Below, piece after piece: positions 1 through 15,100 of a DNA stretch of 64,000 nucleotides (position 1 is its first letter; every line of letters begins with the position of its first letter). A program made the translations under genes and the position numbers. A model generated the notes under the pieces. That model had not been told where the DNA came from. It ran no database searches and worked only from the letters and a program-made list of their open reading frames with translations. The DNA is taken from positions 19,230,141 through 19,294,140 of the forward strand of contig JABBOT010000080.1 of NCBI GenBank assembly GCA_016165875.1, given 5' to 3'. The stretch is from Acanthopleura granulata (taxonomy: Eukaryota; Mollusca; Polyplacophora; Chitonida; Chitonidae).

Positions 1-52
1 TGCTTTCAACAGTTCCTGTATGTTTATGTTGTCTATTCGTTCATGTTAACAG

Positions 53-157
53 GGCATCAGTTTAGATGAAGCATCTGGAGTAAAGACAGCAGCACAAACA
101 CTGGTGGTGGCCAGTATCAAGGGGCAGACAACTCCACAAGCCAGTTGGAACAAAAAG
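53..157 (+). CDS. EXOSC10: EXOSC10 exon (first in window)
   Basis: Phase 0 to 0, 35 codons. The reading starts [10 protein letters not shown] and matches the vertebrate LDEAAGV linker between the PMC2NT and exonuclease domains. The acceptor is 'taacag' at 47-52 and the donor is GT at 158. The exon before it lies outside the window. Confidence 0.85.
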
Positions 158-3100
158 GTGGAGAAGCCATGAAGAGATATTTATTTTAACTTAAAATTTA
201 ATATTTATTCTGGAGCAACTTCATTGTAGTGTTACTGTGGTGAAATTTTAAAATTTCTGAAACCAGCATTAAATCATACCCTTTTGTATTGATGTGTATA
301 TTGTAAAAACTATCAGAGGGAAAATACTGATGGAACCAGGGATTTGTCAGCCACAGATTAATTATCTCTTGATTTTGGTAGAATTTTCAGAACAGGTTTA
401 TTTTTTCTAACTTCGATCAAGTTTGAAAACCAGCTTTTTAACTGAATGATTGGTTGTTGAATTCTGTGCAGTGAAAGCTTTAAATATTGTCTTTTCATTA
501 AAATTTGATTTGAAGGATCACTTTATGGAACCAAATCAAGTTTGAAAACCTGCGGATCCATGCATAAGTTTTTCATGTGTAACAATTTTCATGATTAGCA
601 TATGCCATTGGTTTTGCTGCGACATAGGCCTTAAATATTGCCTAGTTTTGCTAGAATTTTGTGTGCAGATTCATTCTGTTTATGCAGTGCGAGATATCTA
701 TCCTCTGAATTTGCTGGTTTTCTGTAGTCCCCCAGTACATCGGGAAAGGGATACAGATTACTCGCTGCACACAACATCAAAAGGCCACAGATGAAATTCA
801 AGGATAAGGTGGACAATGCCAACAAGCCTTTTGTACCTATCATAAAAACCAAGCCTAATGCTCTCAAGTCATTAGCAGGTAAGTGTACAGTTACTTACAT
901 GAATTTTACAAATAGTAACAATCCGTGCCCTGGAAAGGCCATGTATTGATTCTCTCATTACATTGTTTGTGGACCTTAGAGAAAATAAGTGTTCATATGG
1001 CTGTTTCAACAGTTTAATGCTACTGAAAGAACACTTGTCTTCCACCTATATGATGGTCAGACCTGTTTGTCAGTGATTTTCTAAAGGTTGCTGATACCTT
1101 GAGCATCCCAATTGCTTTCACCCATAAAACTGATAGCCATCATGGAAGAGAAAAGTCATTGAGTGTGGTGTTCAACAGCGATGAAATAAATATTAAATGT
1201 GGTGTGTAACTTTTAAATTCATAACTAGCTTGCACATAATATCGTAACTGTTCATCCAACATTGGGTCAAAGAGTTTGTTATAGTCTGATGTTTAGATAC
1301 GTCAGTTTAAGATGAAAATAATATTTAATGTCATTAATACACTTATTGTGAAGAATGTTGGCGAGGTAAATTTTGTAATGGCTCTAACAGAGCTTTTACA
1401 ATATCAACAGAAAGTCTGTGGATGTAAACATCAGTTAAAGACCACATTTTAATGGCCTGCTTAATAACGCCCATATGGAATGTTGGTCATTGAATCCATG
1501 GTGTAGTGTTGAGAAGGGATCTGGACTCCAGGTCCTATATTCACAAAACTTCATAAATCAAATTTTTGTAATTTTTCTCATAAACAATGTTTCCCTTTTT
1601 GGGTTACAACCTAGACAGTGTCTGTTGCAAGAAGTTGACTGAGAACCAAAGTCTAAGGCCTCCTCTTTTCGACTGAATATGATTTATTGAAGCATTTCTC
1701 CAACGTTACTGAAAAATTATCCATCACAAAATAAGACAGATAATTAAATAGATCGTACAATTCCTATTATTTTCTTCTTTAGTTGGTTTAGTCTAATAAA
1801 GATTAGAGAAGTGCTGTAATTGGCCTGTGATGCTATGACCTTGTTAACTGTATTTGCACTCCCTAGTGTATATTCTCTCGATGGTGTGCTGGCAATACTG
1901 ATGCAGTGCCATTAAACCGTAATCATTTATTCATTTATTTACTTGCAGACAGTTTGATGATACCCACGTCCCAGGATGCCAATGACCCCTCTTTTCTGTA
2001 AGAACATGATTAAAGACAAACTATATTTATCAACTGATTTGAATGTGCCAAACACTATAATGTAATATTACACAGCAAAATAGGCTTTCAAAATAATTGG
2101 CCATATACTGTCTTTCGGAAGAAATATTGAAATGTTAATTCAGTAAAACATATTCAGTTAGAAAAACAATTTATGTATGTATTTACGGTTTATTTAAGAC
2201 GAAGAAACATTTCTCATAAACCAACCAATCTGTCTGTATAAGTGTCTTGGTTTTAGATACCCGCATCCATACCAGCATGAGTTAGACCAGTTCTCTCCCT
2301 TGTCAGAACAGTTAAAGCTGGTGGAACCACAGGTAAGCTTGCATGTTGATCTAACCTTACTGGCCAACCAAATGAAGATACACATTAGACCTAGCTTTAT
2401 TATTTGGAATACACCAAAGATAATTGGGGAAACATTATCAGATATAGTAACTGGTAACACTTTACCCATTCATTGCATCCAGCTCATTGCTGGCTTCCTC
2501 TTCGGCCGTATGTGGTAAGGTCCTTCTGCTTGGTTTCCTCCTATGGCTAGCGCGCCGTCGTATTAGTGAAATAGTCTTGAGTACGGCGTAAAACAGCAAT
2601 CATATAAGTAAATAAATCATTCATTGCAAGAGAATATTGATAAGCTCAACATTGTGCTTGAAACAATCTATCATTGTTTTTTTTCTTAACAAAAATGTCT
2701 GCTTTTATGACTACATGTATTATTTATGTTATTCCTGTGCTCTTCACTGACTGTTGAAGAAGGCTGAGATTCATTGTGGTTGATATAATCGATTTTCTGA
2801 TTACGTTTTCCAGATGCCAGGACCAGTGTCGCTCACAGCCCCAGTGTTCGTACAAACGACATCGGAGCTGGCGGAAATGATAGATTATCTGAAAACAGAA
2901 AAAGAAATAGCTGTTGACTTGGAGGTAATAGCCTTAGATTTTTCTTTAAGGTTTTAAAGCCACCAAGGTTAAGGCACATCAGGATGTGACAATTTTACAT
3001 TATATAATAAAGTGGATGATAGTTTAGCAAATTTACATTGTCCCGAATGAATCTCCTTGTTCTTGTAAGTTTATAATGAGTAGTCTGCATTTTATTGTTG

Positions 3101-6100
3101 TTTTCAATCAGTACATTGTAATCAAATAATACAATGACCCACTTTAGCAAAATGATTTTCACGTGCATAACAGTAAATGCATGCAAGAATACTTTTTGAA
3201 GTCAAAATGTGAATGTACGCAAAGCTTTTGTTTTTGCATTCATCTTAATAGACAGCTTTTCTTGTTCTATATTTCTTAGAGGAATCGTTTTCCACCACCT
3301 ATGATAAGCCTGATATTTATTGCACACGAGAAGTTTTCTCAAGCATGATGTTGAACACTAATAGATCCAAGAATTCCAATTGATCAGCAATTTTACTTTC
3401 TTCCACCTTCCTGTCCCCCCACCCCCGCACCAGCATCATTCCTATCGGACGTTCCAAGGGTTCACCTGTCTGCTCCAGCTGTCCACACGATCTCGGGACT
3501 ATTTGGTGGACGCCCTGGAGCTTAGAGCTGACCTCTACCTGCTTAACGAGATCTTTACTGACCCGGCAATTGTCAAGGTAAATACCTGGCCATCGGCTAA
3601 GTTAGACTTGACTCTGAACATTAACACACATCATTGTTCGAAGGCCCTGGCAAGTGATAGCATGTGGTGCAGCTCAAGGCTCTGATCTAGTTTAAATGGG
3701 TATACTGTATATTATATGCATTGTTACCTAAAATGACCGCAGAGTCGGCCCTATGAATGCCATTTTTAGAGGCATATGAATGTCGTATCCATAAAACATA
3801 CACCTTTTCAGTTGTAAGTACATGTATATCATGGTACCCTTTATGTACCTTCAAAACAGACACCTTTCTGAGATCAATAAACCTCTGAGAATCTGACAAA
3901 ATGAGTAACTCTATCACAAACAAAATTTTAGGTCATTTACTTGAGTAAAGATTTCCCAGAGGAAGCCAGGTTGTACATGGGAGTGATGGTATAATTTGCT
4001 GAAATAGTCCACATTTCCCACAATTTAGATGATTTCAAGTTTCACTTTTATTTTTTATACCCTTGTCCAACACTGGAAGAAGATTTATTTTGCCTTTGAA
4101 GCAACAATTTAAGTTGATGAGGCTGGAACCATCTACTGTTTTAAAAGCAGGCATTTCCTCAAGTTGACAGGTCACTTGGTCATTCTGTTTTGCCCCGTTT
4201 TGTTTGCAGGTGTTTCATGGAGCTGACAGTGACATCGAGTGGCTTCAACGGGACTTCAGTCTCTATGTGGTCAACATGTTTGACACTGGCCAAGCTGCCA
4301 GGATACTTAACTACAGCCGCTTCTCATTGGCTCACCTCCTGCAGATGTATTGTCATGTGACCGCTGATAAACAGTACCAGTTGGCTGATTGGAGGATACG
4401 GTACAGGCATATCATGTATAGTCATGATATCAAGTGTGAATTCTGACAGAATAAATTAAGAGAAATAAGGCCTAGACAGAATGGGCTGATGGTTTGAAGT
4501 GCCCCAAAATCATGAAGCTCTGTGATAGTTTTAATTTCAAAACACCTTACTGTGCTAACATTGTAACTCTCCAGAAGTATTTTCATTTTATTACTTAATT
4601 ATGTCAAAGACGTTTATGACAAAAATGAAAATTAGCAGTTGAAATCAAATCTAAGTTCAGGAATAATACCACAAGCTAAGACAAAGTCCTGACTTCAGTC
4701 TAGGACTACTTTGTGACCATGGGGCCAGATTATATGGCTTGTTAAAGGTAAACTGATTAGTAGTGTGCTAGATCAGACTCTGACATTAACAATGCTTTTT
4801 TTTTTTTTTTTTTTTTTTTATCATGGTAAATACACATATGCGTATTAAAATACATTCGGGGCCTTGGTGGCAATAATGATAATGATAACTCTCTCATGCA
4901 GTCTTAGATGAAGGTCACTGAAGGTCTTCTACCGTCCACAGATGTGACATTTGTCACATGTGGAAAGGTTTGCCACTGCGACTGGCTGGGGTTAGTGGCT
5001 GGATTACTCCAGGCAGAGTAGTTTCCTCAACCCATAGTTTGCTGGTTGCCATCATTTATTAAAACATTCTCGAGTATTGCATTAAATAACATTAAAAACA
5101 AATGTATTATGACCTGAAAAAAAACACATGTACATTACTTTTTATTCACTTTTAATTATTTGATTCTTTTCCTCAGACCGTTACCTACAGAAATGATGAA
5201 GTACGCACAAGAAGACACCCATTACCTGCTGTATATCTATGACTTGCTAAAGAATGAACTGCTAGAAAAGGGAAATGAGCAGAGGAACTTGTTACGATCT
5301 GTCATACAGAGAAGTACTCAGTTGTGTGCCAAGGTAAGGCATGTGATGTGCGAAAATTCAGATGATAAAACAAAGTTTTTGGTCATGTGTGAAAACTGTG
5401 TATTGGCTGTCACATTGCAAAGTTTGAACAAAGCAAATTCAAGAGATGCAAATACACACATGAAGCCTGCATACATGTCACTTAAACACAGCCTGTAAAA
5501 TACCAGGGTTTGCCATGATGTTGGTGCTTATGGTTGGGGTAAGACATTACGTTGTTGGATTGTTTGATACCAGGCTTCCTGTGTCTCCTTCCCTCTATCA
5601 TGTGCCTTTCTCTATTAGCCACAAGGCAAACACAATCTCGTCTACAGCCTCATTTACGGGCTTCAGTGGCGTAGAAGATAGAGTGTCCAGCTTGTAAATG
5701 GTGAATCTGGAGTTCATTCCTGAATCAAGTCCTTTCATAACACTTACATGTAACATCGGTAAACTTGGCAGTACCTATCTTGGCCCTCAGAATATGGGCA
5801 ATAAGGGCCAAGAACTGGTCAACCCAGTGTCTGTGGAATTGATTGGGTGGGGCGTCCTCTCTGGTGTCTTCAACATGGTTTTTCCATGAGGCACCATTAT
5901 AAATATGTCAGCATTGGGTCAGTCCTGCTGCAATGTTGAAAGTGACATTAAACTCCAATCAGACAAATAAATAACCACGTACATATTCCGGTGACAAAAG
6001 TGCACTCTGATGTCTTACCCTAGCTGCGGCACAAATGCGAAGATGAATCATTCACATAAAGTGTTGCAGTGATGCTAATGATGACCCTCATTATTAACTA

Positions 6101-9100
6101 TATTATATCATCATGTGAGACTTGTTGCAATACAGATGTATAAAATGTGAGTGAGTGCAGTTTCAACATTCGTCGCTAACTTGGGTACTTTATAATCTTA
6201 AATTGCAGATCTATATTTCGAAAAGGATGTGTCTTTTTGTTGATCAAGTATTGTATGAAATAATTGAAATTTTTATCAAAACTTATCGTATTTGTACCTT
6301 AGAAAAGGCAGAGAAACCATATCAGTGTTACAACATTGAAAAACCAATGTTGATCTGACATTAAGAATTTGTGTTGTTTTTTTTTTTCCTCTTTTTGGTT
6401 TCCAGGTTTATCGTAAGAACGTGTTCACAGATGAGTCCTACCTAAACCTGTATCATCAGAGTAAGAAAGTGTTTAACTCCCAGCAGCTGCATTGTCTGAA
6501 GAGGCTGTACGAGTGGAGAGATAAGATCGCGCGGATGGAGGATGAGAGCACAGGGTAACATTTTTTATATAGGGGTGGTAGGGTCGTATTATTGGATGAC
6601 GTTGTCCATCCATTCATGTAATCCTCCATTACCATAATATCTTCAGAAATGCGTCAACTACTGATGTAACATTTGTTCACTCTTTGCCTCTACCACCAAA
6701 GCAGATGGTTTATGGAGTAAAGAGTAATTGTATTAGAATTTACAGTCATCCCCCTGTTTGTTATCTGTGGGTTTTTCACATTCAGGGGTAACCCGGATGA
6801 GAAAGGAGTGCAAAGTGAGTTTTTGGCGTAATTTGAAACTGAGTTTTTTTAAAGAATAAATTAAGTTTGCTGAATAACCTCTGCAACCACTGCCAAGGGC
6901 TTTCTGATGTCAAGAACTGGATCATTTGTGTAACCTCAGCAGTGGTTATGTGCCGACATTATATATGATCCAATTTCCCTTACCAAGCCGCACTTTACCC
7001 ACATGCCTTTCTTGGGCTCAAGCAATGAACCGGCCCATTGTGTAGCGAACAATGATGGTGTTCCATTATTACCCTTGGTAGTATATAGCGCTTGACCTAT
7101 TCATATAAGAGTAAAACAGAGATCCAGTTGAATTTAATCTGCCTTCAAATGACATCCTAGATGGCGCTAGTTGTAGCTCTATTTGAAGGCCCTGCGCAGT
7201 AAGATCGATTTACAAGATCAGTTGTAATATTGTGAAGGTGTCAGTTTCAGTTTTGCAGGATCATGAGAAATTTCATTCAGGATAGAGCTTAGTACAGTTC
7301 GTTTGACACGGGAAAAGGCAGTTAATGCAAGATATCTGTTGAAGTAAAGATTTTTTGAAACAAGTATAATATACAGCCTTTGTACAAGCGTATCCACTTA
7401 GAGCATAGGCCTTCCAATAGCCTATAAAATAAATGGAGCCTGATTGCTGAGTATATATTTATATATTAAATTATTTTCTTATAATAATGAAGAAGGCTAA
7501 ACTAAAATTTCTGCAAATTATATGTAAAATATGCAAATTAGAGTAGAATAATAAAACTTAAAGGAAACTTAGGATTAAAGAAAAGTATTGTTAGATAAAG
7601 AAAACCTGTAAAATAAAAGTGTATGGTAGGTATTGCTTGTATTTATAAAATTTTCCTTTCAATCTGACCAGTGGAAACATCTGGAATTTTATTCACATTT
7701 CTCTGTACAAACCCTGTTAAAATTTCTAGGAAGTGGTTTCAGCAAACTAGTCCCACTGTTTAGGCCTACATTTAGGTCTCAGAAACTCATGGACGAGATT
7801 TTTTTTTATCTACTAAGGGGATAAGCCACAGTTTAATATCCAGAGTAACTTAAGTTTTAATATTTAAGTCTTGTAAGGTTGTAGAAAAATGCCCAATACT
7901 GTACTGTGTTATACCACTGGATATGATGAGGCCTACATATTATGTTTCAACTTGGAAGAAAGTCATGCTCACAGGTTTTTGAATGTCAGAAAGCATGAAA
8001 ATTAAGTTTTATGTCCCCAGTACAATGAAAAGCTCGAAAAATTGAGTTTTTCTCTTTGTTGCAGGTCTTTTCATTGCATGAGTTTTATCATTTTTCAAAC
8101 TGAGTTTGATAAAAGATTTTTGTCTAAAAAATACCCTGCATGTTAACACTGCCTTTGAAGAACTGCTTCAATCAAGAGTTTGAAGTTGGATGATCTTGAA
8201 TATTTTTAACACTCTTGCCTTTGGGGTTATTATTTTTTTTGGACAAATTTTTACTACAAAAAAGGAGGTATTACTACTTCCTATCTGTTATATGAACAAG
8301 TCATTGAGACCAGATTTGCTTACAATCTGGCTTAGTCATTAAATTTGGACAGATTTCACTTTTTTTAATATGAGTCTCCAGGATTTGAATGGCTTTATCT
8401 TTTATCTTTATCACCTGTGAACTTTACAAGTTTACTTTATCTTTTATCTTTATCACCTGTGAACTTTACAAGTTCACAGGTGACCACATGTTATGTTGTG
8501 TTACCCTTAGATCCATAGATCCACAGTTTGCTCTATCTTTGGTTGATTACAGAGTAATTCTTCTCTGCAGAGGAAATGGTTACAGCACTTTAAAGGTTCT
8601 ATATACATTTGTGTACTTTATTCCCTCAAAGGATAAAATGTTTGACTTTCTTTTTTTTTTGGTGTTGAATAAGGAAATTCTTAATGTGATGAAAGCTGAA
8701 GTTTTGGGGTCAGGTTCTGAATCCTGACCACCATCATACCAGTGAGGTTATTAGTCTGTGCTTGCACCTGTCTTCAGGTGATGTACAGGTACAGCTTATA
8801 TGTCAGATGTCAGACAGATGTCAAACAGATGTATGACTTTTGTATCTATTTCTAGATATGATTTTTGTTGATTATAAAGGTTTAATGTATATGCATTGAC
8901 ATATTTTCTTGACAGGTATGTCCTTCCCAAGCACATGTTGTTACAGATTGCAGATATCTTGCCTAGGTAAGTTTGTTTCCTTTACCTTTTTTTGACTTTT
9001 TATTGCTTAAGTATTTTAAAAAGAATGAAAAACAAAAGATGAGGTCAGGGTCAGAGGAAAAATCATTGAAAATAATATCGAAAACAATGTTTTCCTTACT

Positions 9101-12100
9101 GTTTTACTCTTTTATTTTTTTTCGGAATAGAAATCAGTGAAATATTTGAATTACATGGCAGCCTTTTGTTTTGCCTTCTTTCAAAATAGGTACCAGTGAT
9201 GTCACAAACACTTTTTTGTATCCTAACCACGGCATTCAGTATTGAAGAAGCTCATTTATATGCGTGGGCTTCATGCTAACAGACCTCAAAAGAACTTATT
9301 CCAGGGGTGGAAATAAAAGGAAATAAACATGGTGTTACATCACTGGCATTTATTTGTGTTTTATTCAATAAAAAAAATGTTTGCATAAATGTGTATTATG
9401 TATTCTTTGGAAGTTATAATATTGCTTATGATGTCAAAAAAAAAAAACAAAAAAAAACCTATTAAAATGAACAACTGTGATGTGTTGCGTGTTGACAGAG
9501 AGAGACAGGGTATTCTTGCATGTTGTAACCCCACCCCACCCCTCGTCAGGCAGTGTGTTAATGAGCTTCATGGGCTGGTCATGGAGGCCAGGGAAGTAGC
9601 TCTTGTCAAGGTAAGTCTTTTGACTTTTCATTTTAATAATTATTCATTTAGTGAGTTAATTGATAGTTAGCACTGTGGAACTCAGCAAAGTTTGAGAAAA
9701 CCACATTGTAGACAAAATTCAAAACAAACAACTGTATCCACAGAAACTTCATTCTCAAAGGGCTTTGCTGCCAATTTAAGTAGAATAAATGACATTTTTG
9801 TGTTTATTAGATTGTTATTTAACGCCACAGTTACTACTGTGTATATGGTGACGGTCAGTTTTATTGATGGAGGATACTGCAGTGCCTGGGATAAACTACT
9901 GACCTTTGGCACTTTACTGATGAACTTGCCCACATGTAAACTACTGATATACTTGCCATATTTATAAATGACAGGTACTCTTCAACGAAAATTGTTCTGT
10001 GCAGCTTGTCACAGTGTTAGGCCCCTAAAACAGTAAGAGCTTCGGATCATGAGTGATAGGTAAAGTATTGGTTGGTCTGGTGTTGGTACACCCTGGCTAG
10101 TGTGCTCTGCCTGACACCATGGCATGCTGTTTCAGTGTCCCAGTGCAGACCAAGGTCCTCATGTCCACATGGGCTCTTGAAAGTGATGTAAAGCATGGAA
10201 TATTTGTTCCTGGAAAGTCATTTAGAACCATGTCCCAAGGATGAGAACTGCAAAGAAGGTTCATGTTGAAAGCGTTGTTAAACTTCAGGCCAGTACAAAC
10301 AAGTAAAAGAGGGGAAGAAGCATTCGTTTCATTGGTGGAAAATTTAGGACCTCAAGAAAAAAAAAGTTTATTAGAACAGGAGCTACTTTGGTTGGTTGGA
10401 GATTCACAAAAGCTGCAATTTTTTTATCAGTATGGATAACATTAGTCAAAAAAATAAATAAATAATGGTGATATACATATATATGGCATGCTTGATCCTT
10501 TTTCAGGTGAGTAGACAGAGGCCTCATCCGTTCAAACCTCTGTCACAGCCCCGTGTGGACACTGACCAGATCTGTCCTCATGACCTGTCCCACGCCCAGA
10601 GTGACCAGCATGGTGTTGAAGCAGCAATGGTGTTACTCGGTAAATCTACATGTGAATTGGTTGGGTTGGCTAATGCATGTAGTATAATCTTATCAGACTA
10701 CATTAAATAATGACCTCAGAATATGCTTGAATAAACATTGAATAAAGAATGACAAAGAATTACAGTAAGTAGCCAAAATGTAGCAAACATCAGGAAGGCA
10801 GCTGGGCGGAAGTGCATATGATAAAGATTTCTTCTCTGCAGGACAAACAAACCCACATGTCTTGGCCACAAAGCACCGAAGAAATCAACAGTCACACACA
10901 ATCACTGGGGTTCTCATGCCCTCTGTAAAGGGGGGCAAATCTTACTGCTAATAAACCAGCAGTCCCCTCTACAGGTGATTTACAGGTGATTTCAGTACCA
11001 ACACAAGTGGTCATGAATAATCATAGCTTGCATTGCAATTGAAGTAGATTTAGGGCACAAATGTTTTAGGAGTTTAGAGGATTTGTTTCTAGTTGAAGTG
11101 GTCTGGGAAAACCCCAATTTCATGCATTTCATGTGAATCTTTGTGAAACTCAGAACTTCACAAGGACTTCAACATACTTTCAAAATCGTAAAACAAGGAC
11201 TGAGCTTAATCCTGGGCTATAGCTTATTCTGCGTTGTTGTAGTGTAGGCATCATGTGGTTTAGTTTTTCTGCCTTAAGGCGTGTACTGTGCATGTGTTCT
11301 GGTGCACACTACTGTATGATTTACTGTAATGCAATAGCAGTAGTAGTTTAAACATAGCCTGGGTCTGTACCTGTGCATTATAGGTAGTAGAGTATTTTAG
11401 CGGAAGCAGGCTGTACTTTCCTGTCAAATGCAGTGCCCCTGATAACAGGAATACTTTTTACAGAAACAGCCTTGTACATAAAACCACCTGTTTCGAGCCA
11501 AACATTTTTTTCCGGGGAGGAATATGAAAATCACCCCTTTTTTTTATTCATCATAGAGTGAACTCTCTGTATTTTTTTGCCATTGATTAAAGGCTTTCTT
11601 TCGTAAGACTCAAGTTTAAATTGCAAAACTTTTGTTTCCATTCATGCTGAATACTAAACTGTTAAAAATGTCTCTTGACTGAGGGCAGTCTTTCTCAGTC
11701 TGTTCAGTGCTGATACAATTCATTGAAGCTGGTATGTTCATTGCTACTGTAGATTCCAGTCTCGTGGCAGGTTCATCTGCCCTGCTTGCTTCCTCCAGAT
11801 GTAGCACAGTACCTGTGAAGGAGAGTGCAATATTGTCTGCATTCAGCTCCAGTTCCAGGGTAAGGAGAAGTACTGGGCAGTATCAGAAAAATTTACCATG
11901 CTTCCTTTGTGCTACTGTACCATAATTGTTCTAATTTTGGGGACATATTAATATTCCTGAAATCAAAAAAATTACATTTCTCTCCCGTTTTTATTTTCAG
12001 GAAAGTAAAGATACACATATGTTCTTCTTTCGATGCACAATTCATGTAAGGAAAAAAAAAGTACTTGAAACAGTATTCTTCTTACAGTAACATGTATACT

Positions 12101-15100
12101 GGCTAAGAAGGGCTGACCAGATGTCCCAAAAATAAGAAGAATTAGGGTATCTGAAGCTGATATGTATGATTTAGTGTTGTTTGTATTTAGCTGATGCGTT
12201 ATGTCAGGGAATTTTTTAATCAGATATGTATCAATGTGCACATGGTTCCTCAAGCTTAAACCTGAGAGCTGTTAAATAAAATAACTTGTACATTAAGTAT
12301 AAAGTACCAAAGAAATGTACAAGATATTTAGTTCTACAGCTTTGATTGTATATTTTGTTCTTCATTACTTCATTACCTGCAAATAAATTTGTAGATTGAA
12401 ATTCTGAAGTGATTTTACTGGAATCAAAGTTACAGTCCGCCATCACATTAGAAACATAGTGTGGTTTTGTAAAGTTTTCTGAAAAGTACATAATGAATAG
12501 TTAGAATGTGCTGCACATTGTTCTGTATTTTCAACAACTAGTGAGTTTGCCATGGTTTGTTTTCAAGATTCTCTTATCTTTAGTTTCTTTGTTTGTTTTT
12601 ATTGACAGGTTCTACGCACTGCCAGCCAAAAGAAAGCCAGATGTATACTGGAGAGCTTCCATAACCCATTTGATATGGTAAGGATTTTTAGTCGCAAAAA
12701 GCAGGTTTGCTTGTTGCTTTGCGTCCCACAAGTAAATACACTCATCATTTCTACTTGCATATATATGGTTACTGGGTAAGAACTCTTGGTACAGTTGTAC
12801 CTCGATCTCTGCTCCATGTGTCCTGTGTCCACACTGACTGGAAGTGGGGAAGTCCTGTTGCTGGTAGCTCTGTTCTCCACAAGTACATGTACTGGTTGGC
12901 CCTGTGTCCACTTACTCTGACTGGGTGGGAAGTCCAGGTGCTTGTAGCTCTGTTCTCCACAAGTACATGTACTGGTTGGCCCTGTGTCCACTTACTCTGA
13001 CTGGATGGGAAGTCCAGGTGCTTGTAGCTCTGTTCTCCACAAGTACATGTACTGGTTGGCCCTGTGTCCACTTACTCTGACTGGATGGGAAGTCCAGGTG
13101 CTTGTAGCTCTGTTCTCCACAAGTACATGTACTGGTTGGCCCTGTGTCCACTTACTCTGACTGGGTGGGAAGTCCAGGTGCTTGTAGCTCTGTTCTCCAC
13201 AAGTACATGTACTGGTTGGCCCTGTGTCCACTTACTCTGACTGGATGGGAAGTCCAGGTGCTTGTAGCTCTGTTCTCCACAAGTACATGTACTGGTTGGC
13301 CCTGTGTCCATTTACTCTGACTGGGTGGGAAGTCTTGGGCATATCATTCCAGTGAGACTGCAGGCATACTGCTAACGTACTGCAAGGAGGATTTCTATAA
13401 AGAGATACTCTCTGGATATGACCAAAATTATGTTTCAAGTGACCTTAATACCCAACTGCATGGGAATTACAATATGGATAGTGTGACAGTCATAGATAAC
13501 TATGTTCCCCAAATGTGAAATTATTCATTAGCAGCTATTGTACTCTTTGGAAAAGTCTTAACTCCATTCTCTTTTTTTTTTTCTTCCTTATCAGTATCTT
13601 CCAAACCATACACATCAGATGGAGAAGAGAGACAAGAAATCCCACAGCCTTTCAGTGAGTGCAGTCTCTGGTACTCAGTGTTTAGAAGACCTCTTGGTCT
13701 GAGTATATATAACTTTTGATTAGTCAGGGACACAACACTGGTAACTGTACTAAGAGCCCTAAGAGCTTTGTGCATTATCAATGATATAACTACATAAGAA
13801 TAAGAGACGGCTTTGTGCAAATTTGAGAGAATGTGCTCTTATTTAAATGAATATTTTTTACCAAGTTATTCCTTTTGGTAATATGCTGATGATATCGTTC
13901 TGTTCTTTACAGACAGAAAAACAGCCCAGTTTGTGGAAACTAGTGAAAAACACGAGTACAGAAAATGTTGTAAAGAAACCCAAAGAGGTCAAAGGTTAGT
14001 CCTGTCACCACCAGCGAGGGCCCTTTTATATCGATCTTTGTAAAACGAATGGTGCTTTAATATTATGTGCTTCATTGCCCCAACCTTTATATTTACTTCT
14101 CGCTGTTTTGAATTTCAAAACAAAATCAAGATGGACAAACTGCAAACAGCATCATTTGCAAATGTACAAACAAATGAGTGGTGTATTCGTCTGTCTCTAT
14201 ATTAGTCAGACTGTAGCAGATCTAGGAAAATTTTTCAGAAGTGGATAATAAAGTGCAATGTATCCTGATCTGACCTTATTTAAGGGGATGTATTTGGGTC
14301 AGTGCTTTGTAAATTTGCTTGTTGTAGATTAGCGATAGATGTTTTGTAGGGCATCTTCATATTTATGCATGTTACAGGGCCTCAGCCAGAGGATATGCCA
14401 ATCATAACAAAGGAAGAGGAGGACACCATGGTACCGCTGTCACATCAGGTGATTGAAATTTAACAGAATCAACGTACAGCTTTGTGAATGATGGGATGAT
14501 GACCTGGGTGTGTAACTGAATAGAGGAGCCTGTTTGGCCAAGGTGGTTAGCACACCTGTGCAGTGCAGTGATCCAGGAGCCACTCACAATCACAGTTGCC
14601 AGGAGTTCAAATCCAACTCATACTGGCTTCTTCGCTGGCTGTATGTGGGAAAGCCTACCAGCAACTTGCAGGTGGTCACAGGTTTCCACGGGTTCTGCCT
14701 GGTTTCCTCCGACCGTAATGCTGGTTGCTGTCGTATAAGTGAAATATTCTTTAGTACGGCGTAAAACACAAATAAAGTAAGTCAAGAAAGATAGAAATGA
14801 ATGAATGAATGAATGGGACCCATTGTTACATTAAACAGACTGGCTGCTGTATATGGATAGAAGGTCTGCCACATAAATTCAATTCGGGTTCAATCCCGAA
14901 TCAAGTCATACCTGAAACTTGAACATTTGTTATTTTGGTATTATGTTTCCCGGTGCTTAGCACCAAGGTTCAATCCTGAATCAAGTCATAGACTTGAACA
15001 TCTGTTATCTTGGTGTTGTGTTTCCTGGTGCTTAGCACCAAGGTTCAATCCTGAATCAAGTCATAGACTTGAACATCTGTTGTCTTGGTGTTGTGTTTCT

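Noticed and set aside
12599..13438. Repeated minus-strand frames over the 80-bp minisatellite
   Set aside because: An 80-bp period shifts frame each unit. These are overlapping accidental frames.
14883..14900. tRNA gene suggested by a T-arm-like TTCGGG...CCCGAA
   Set aside because: No acceptor, D or anticodon arms can be drawn around it. It is part of the SINE head.
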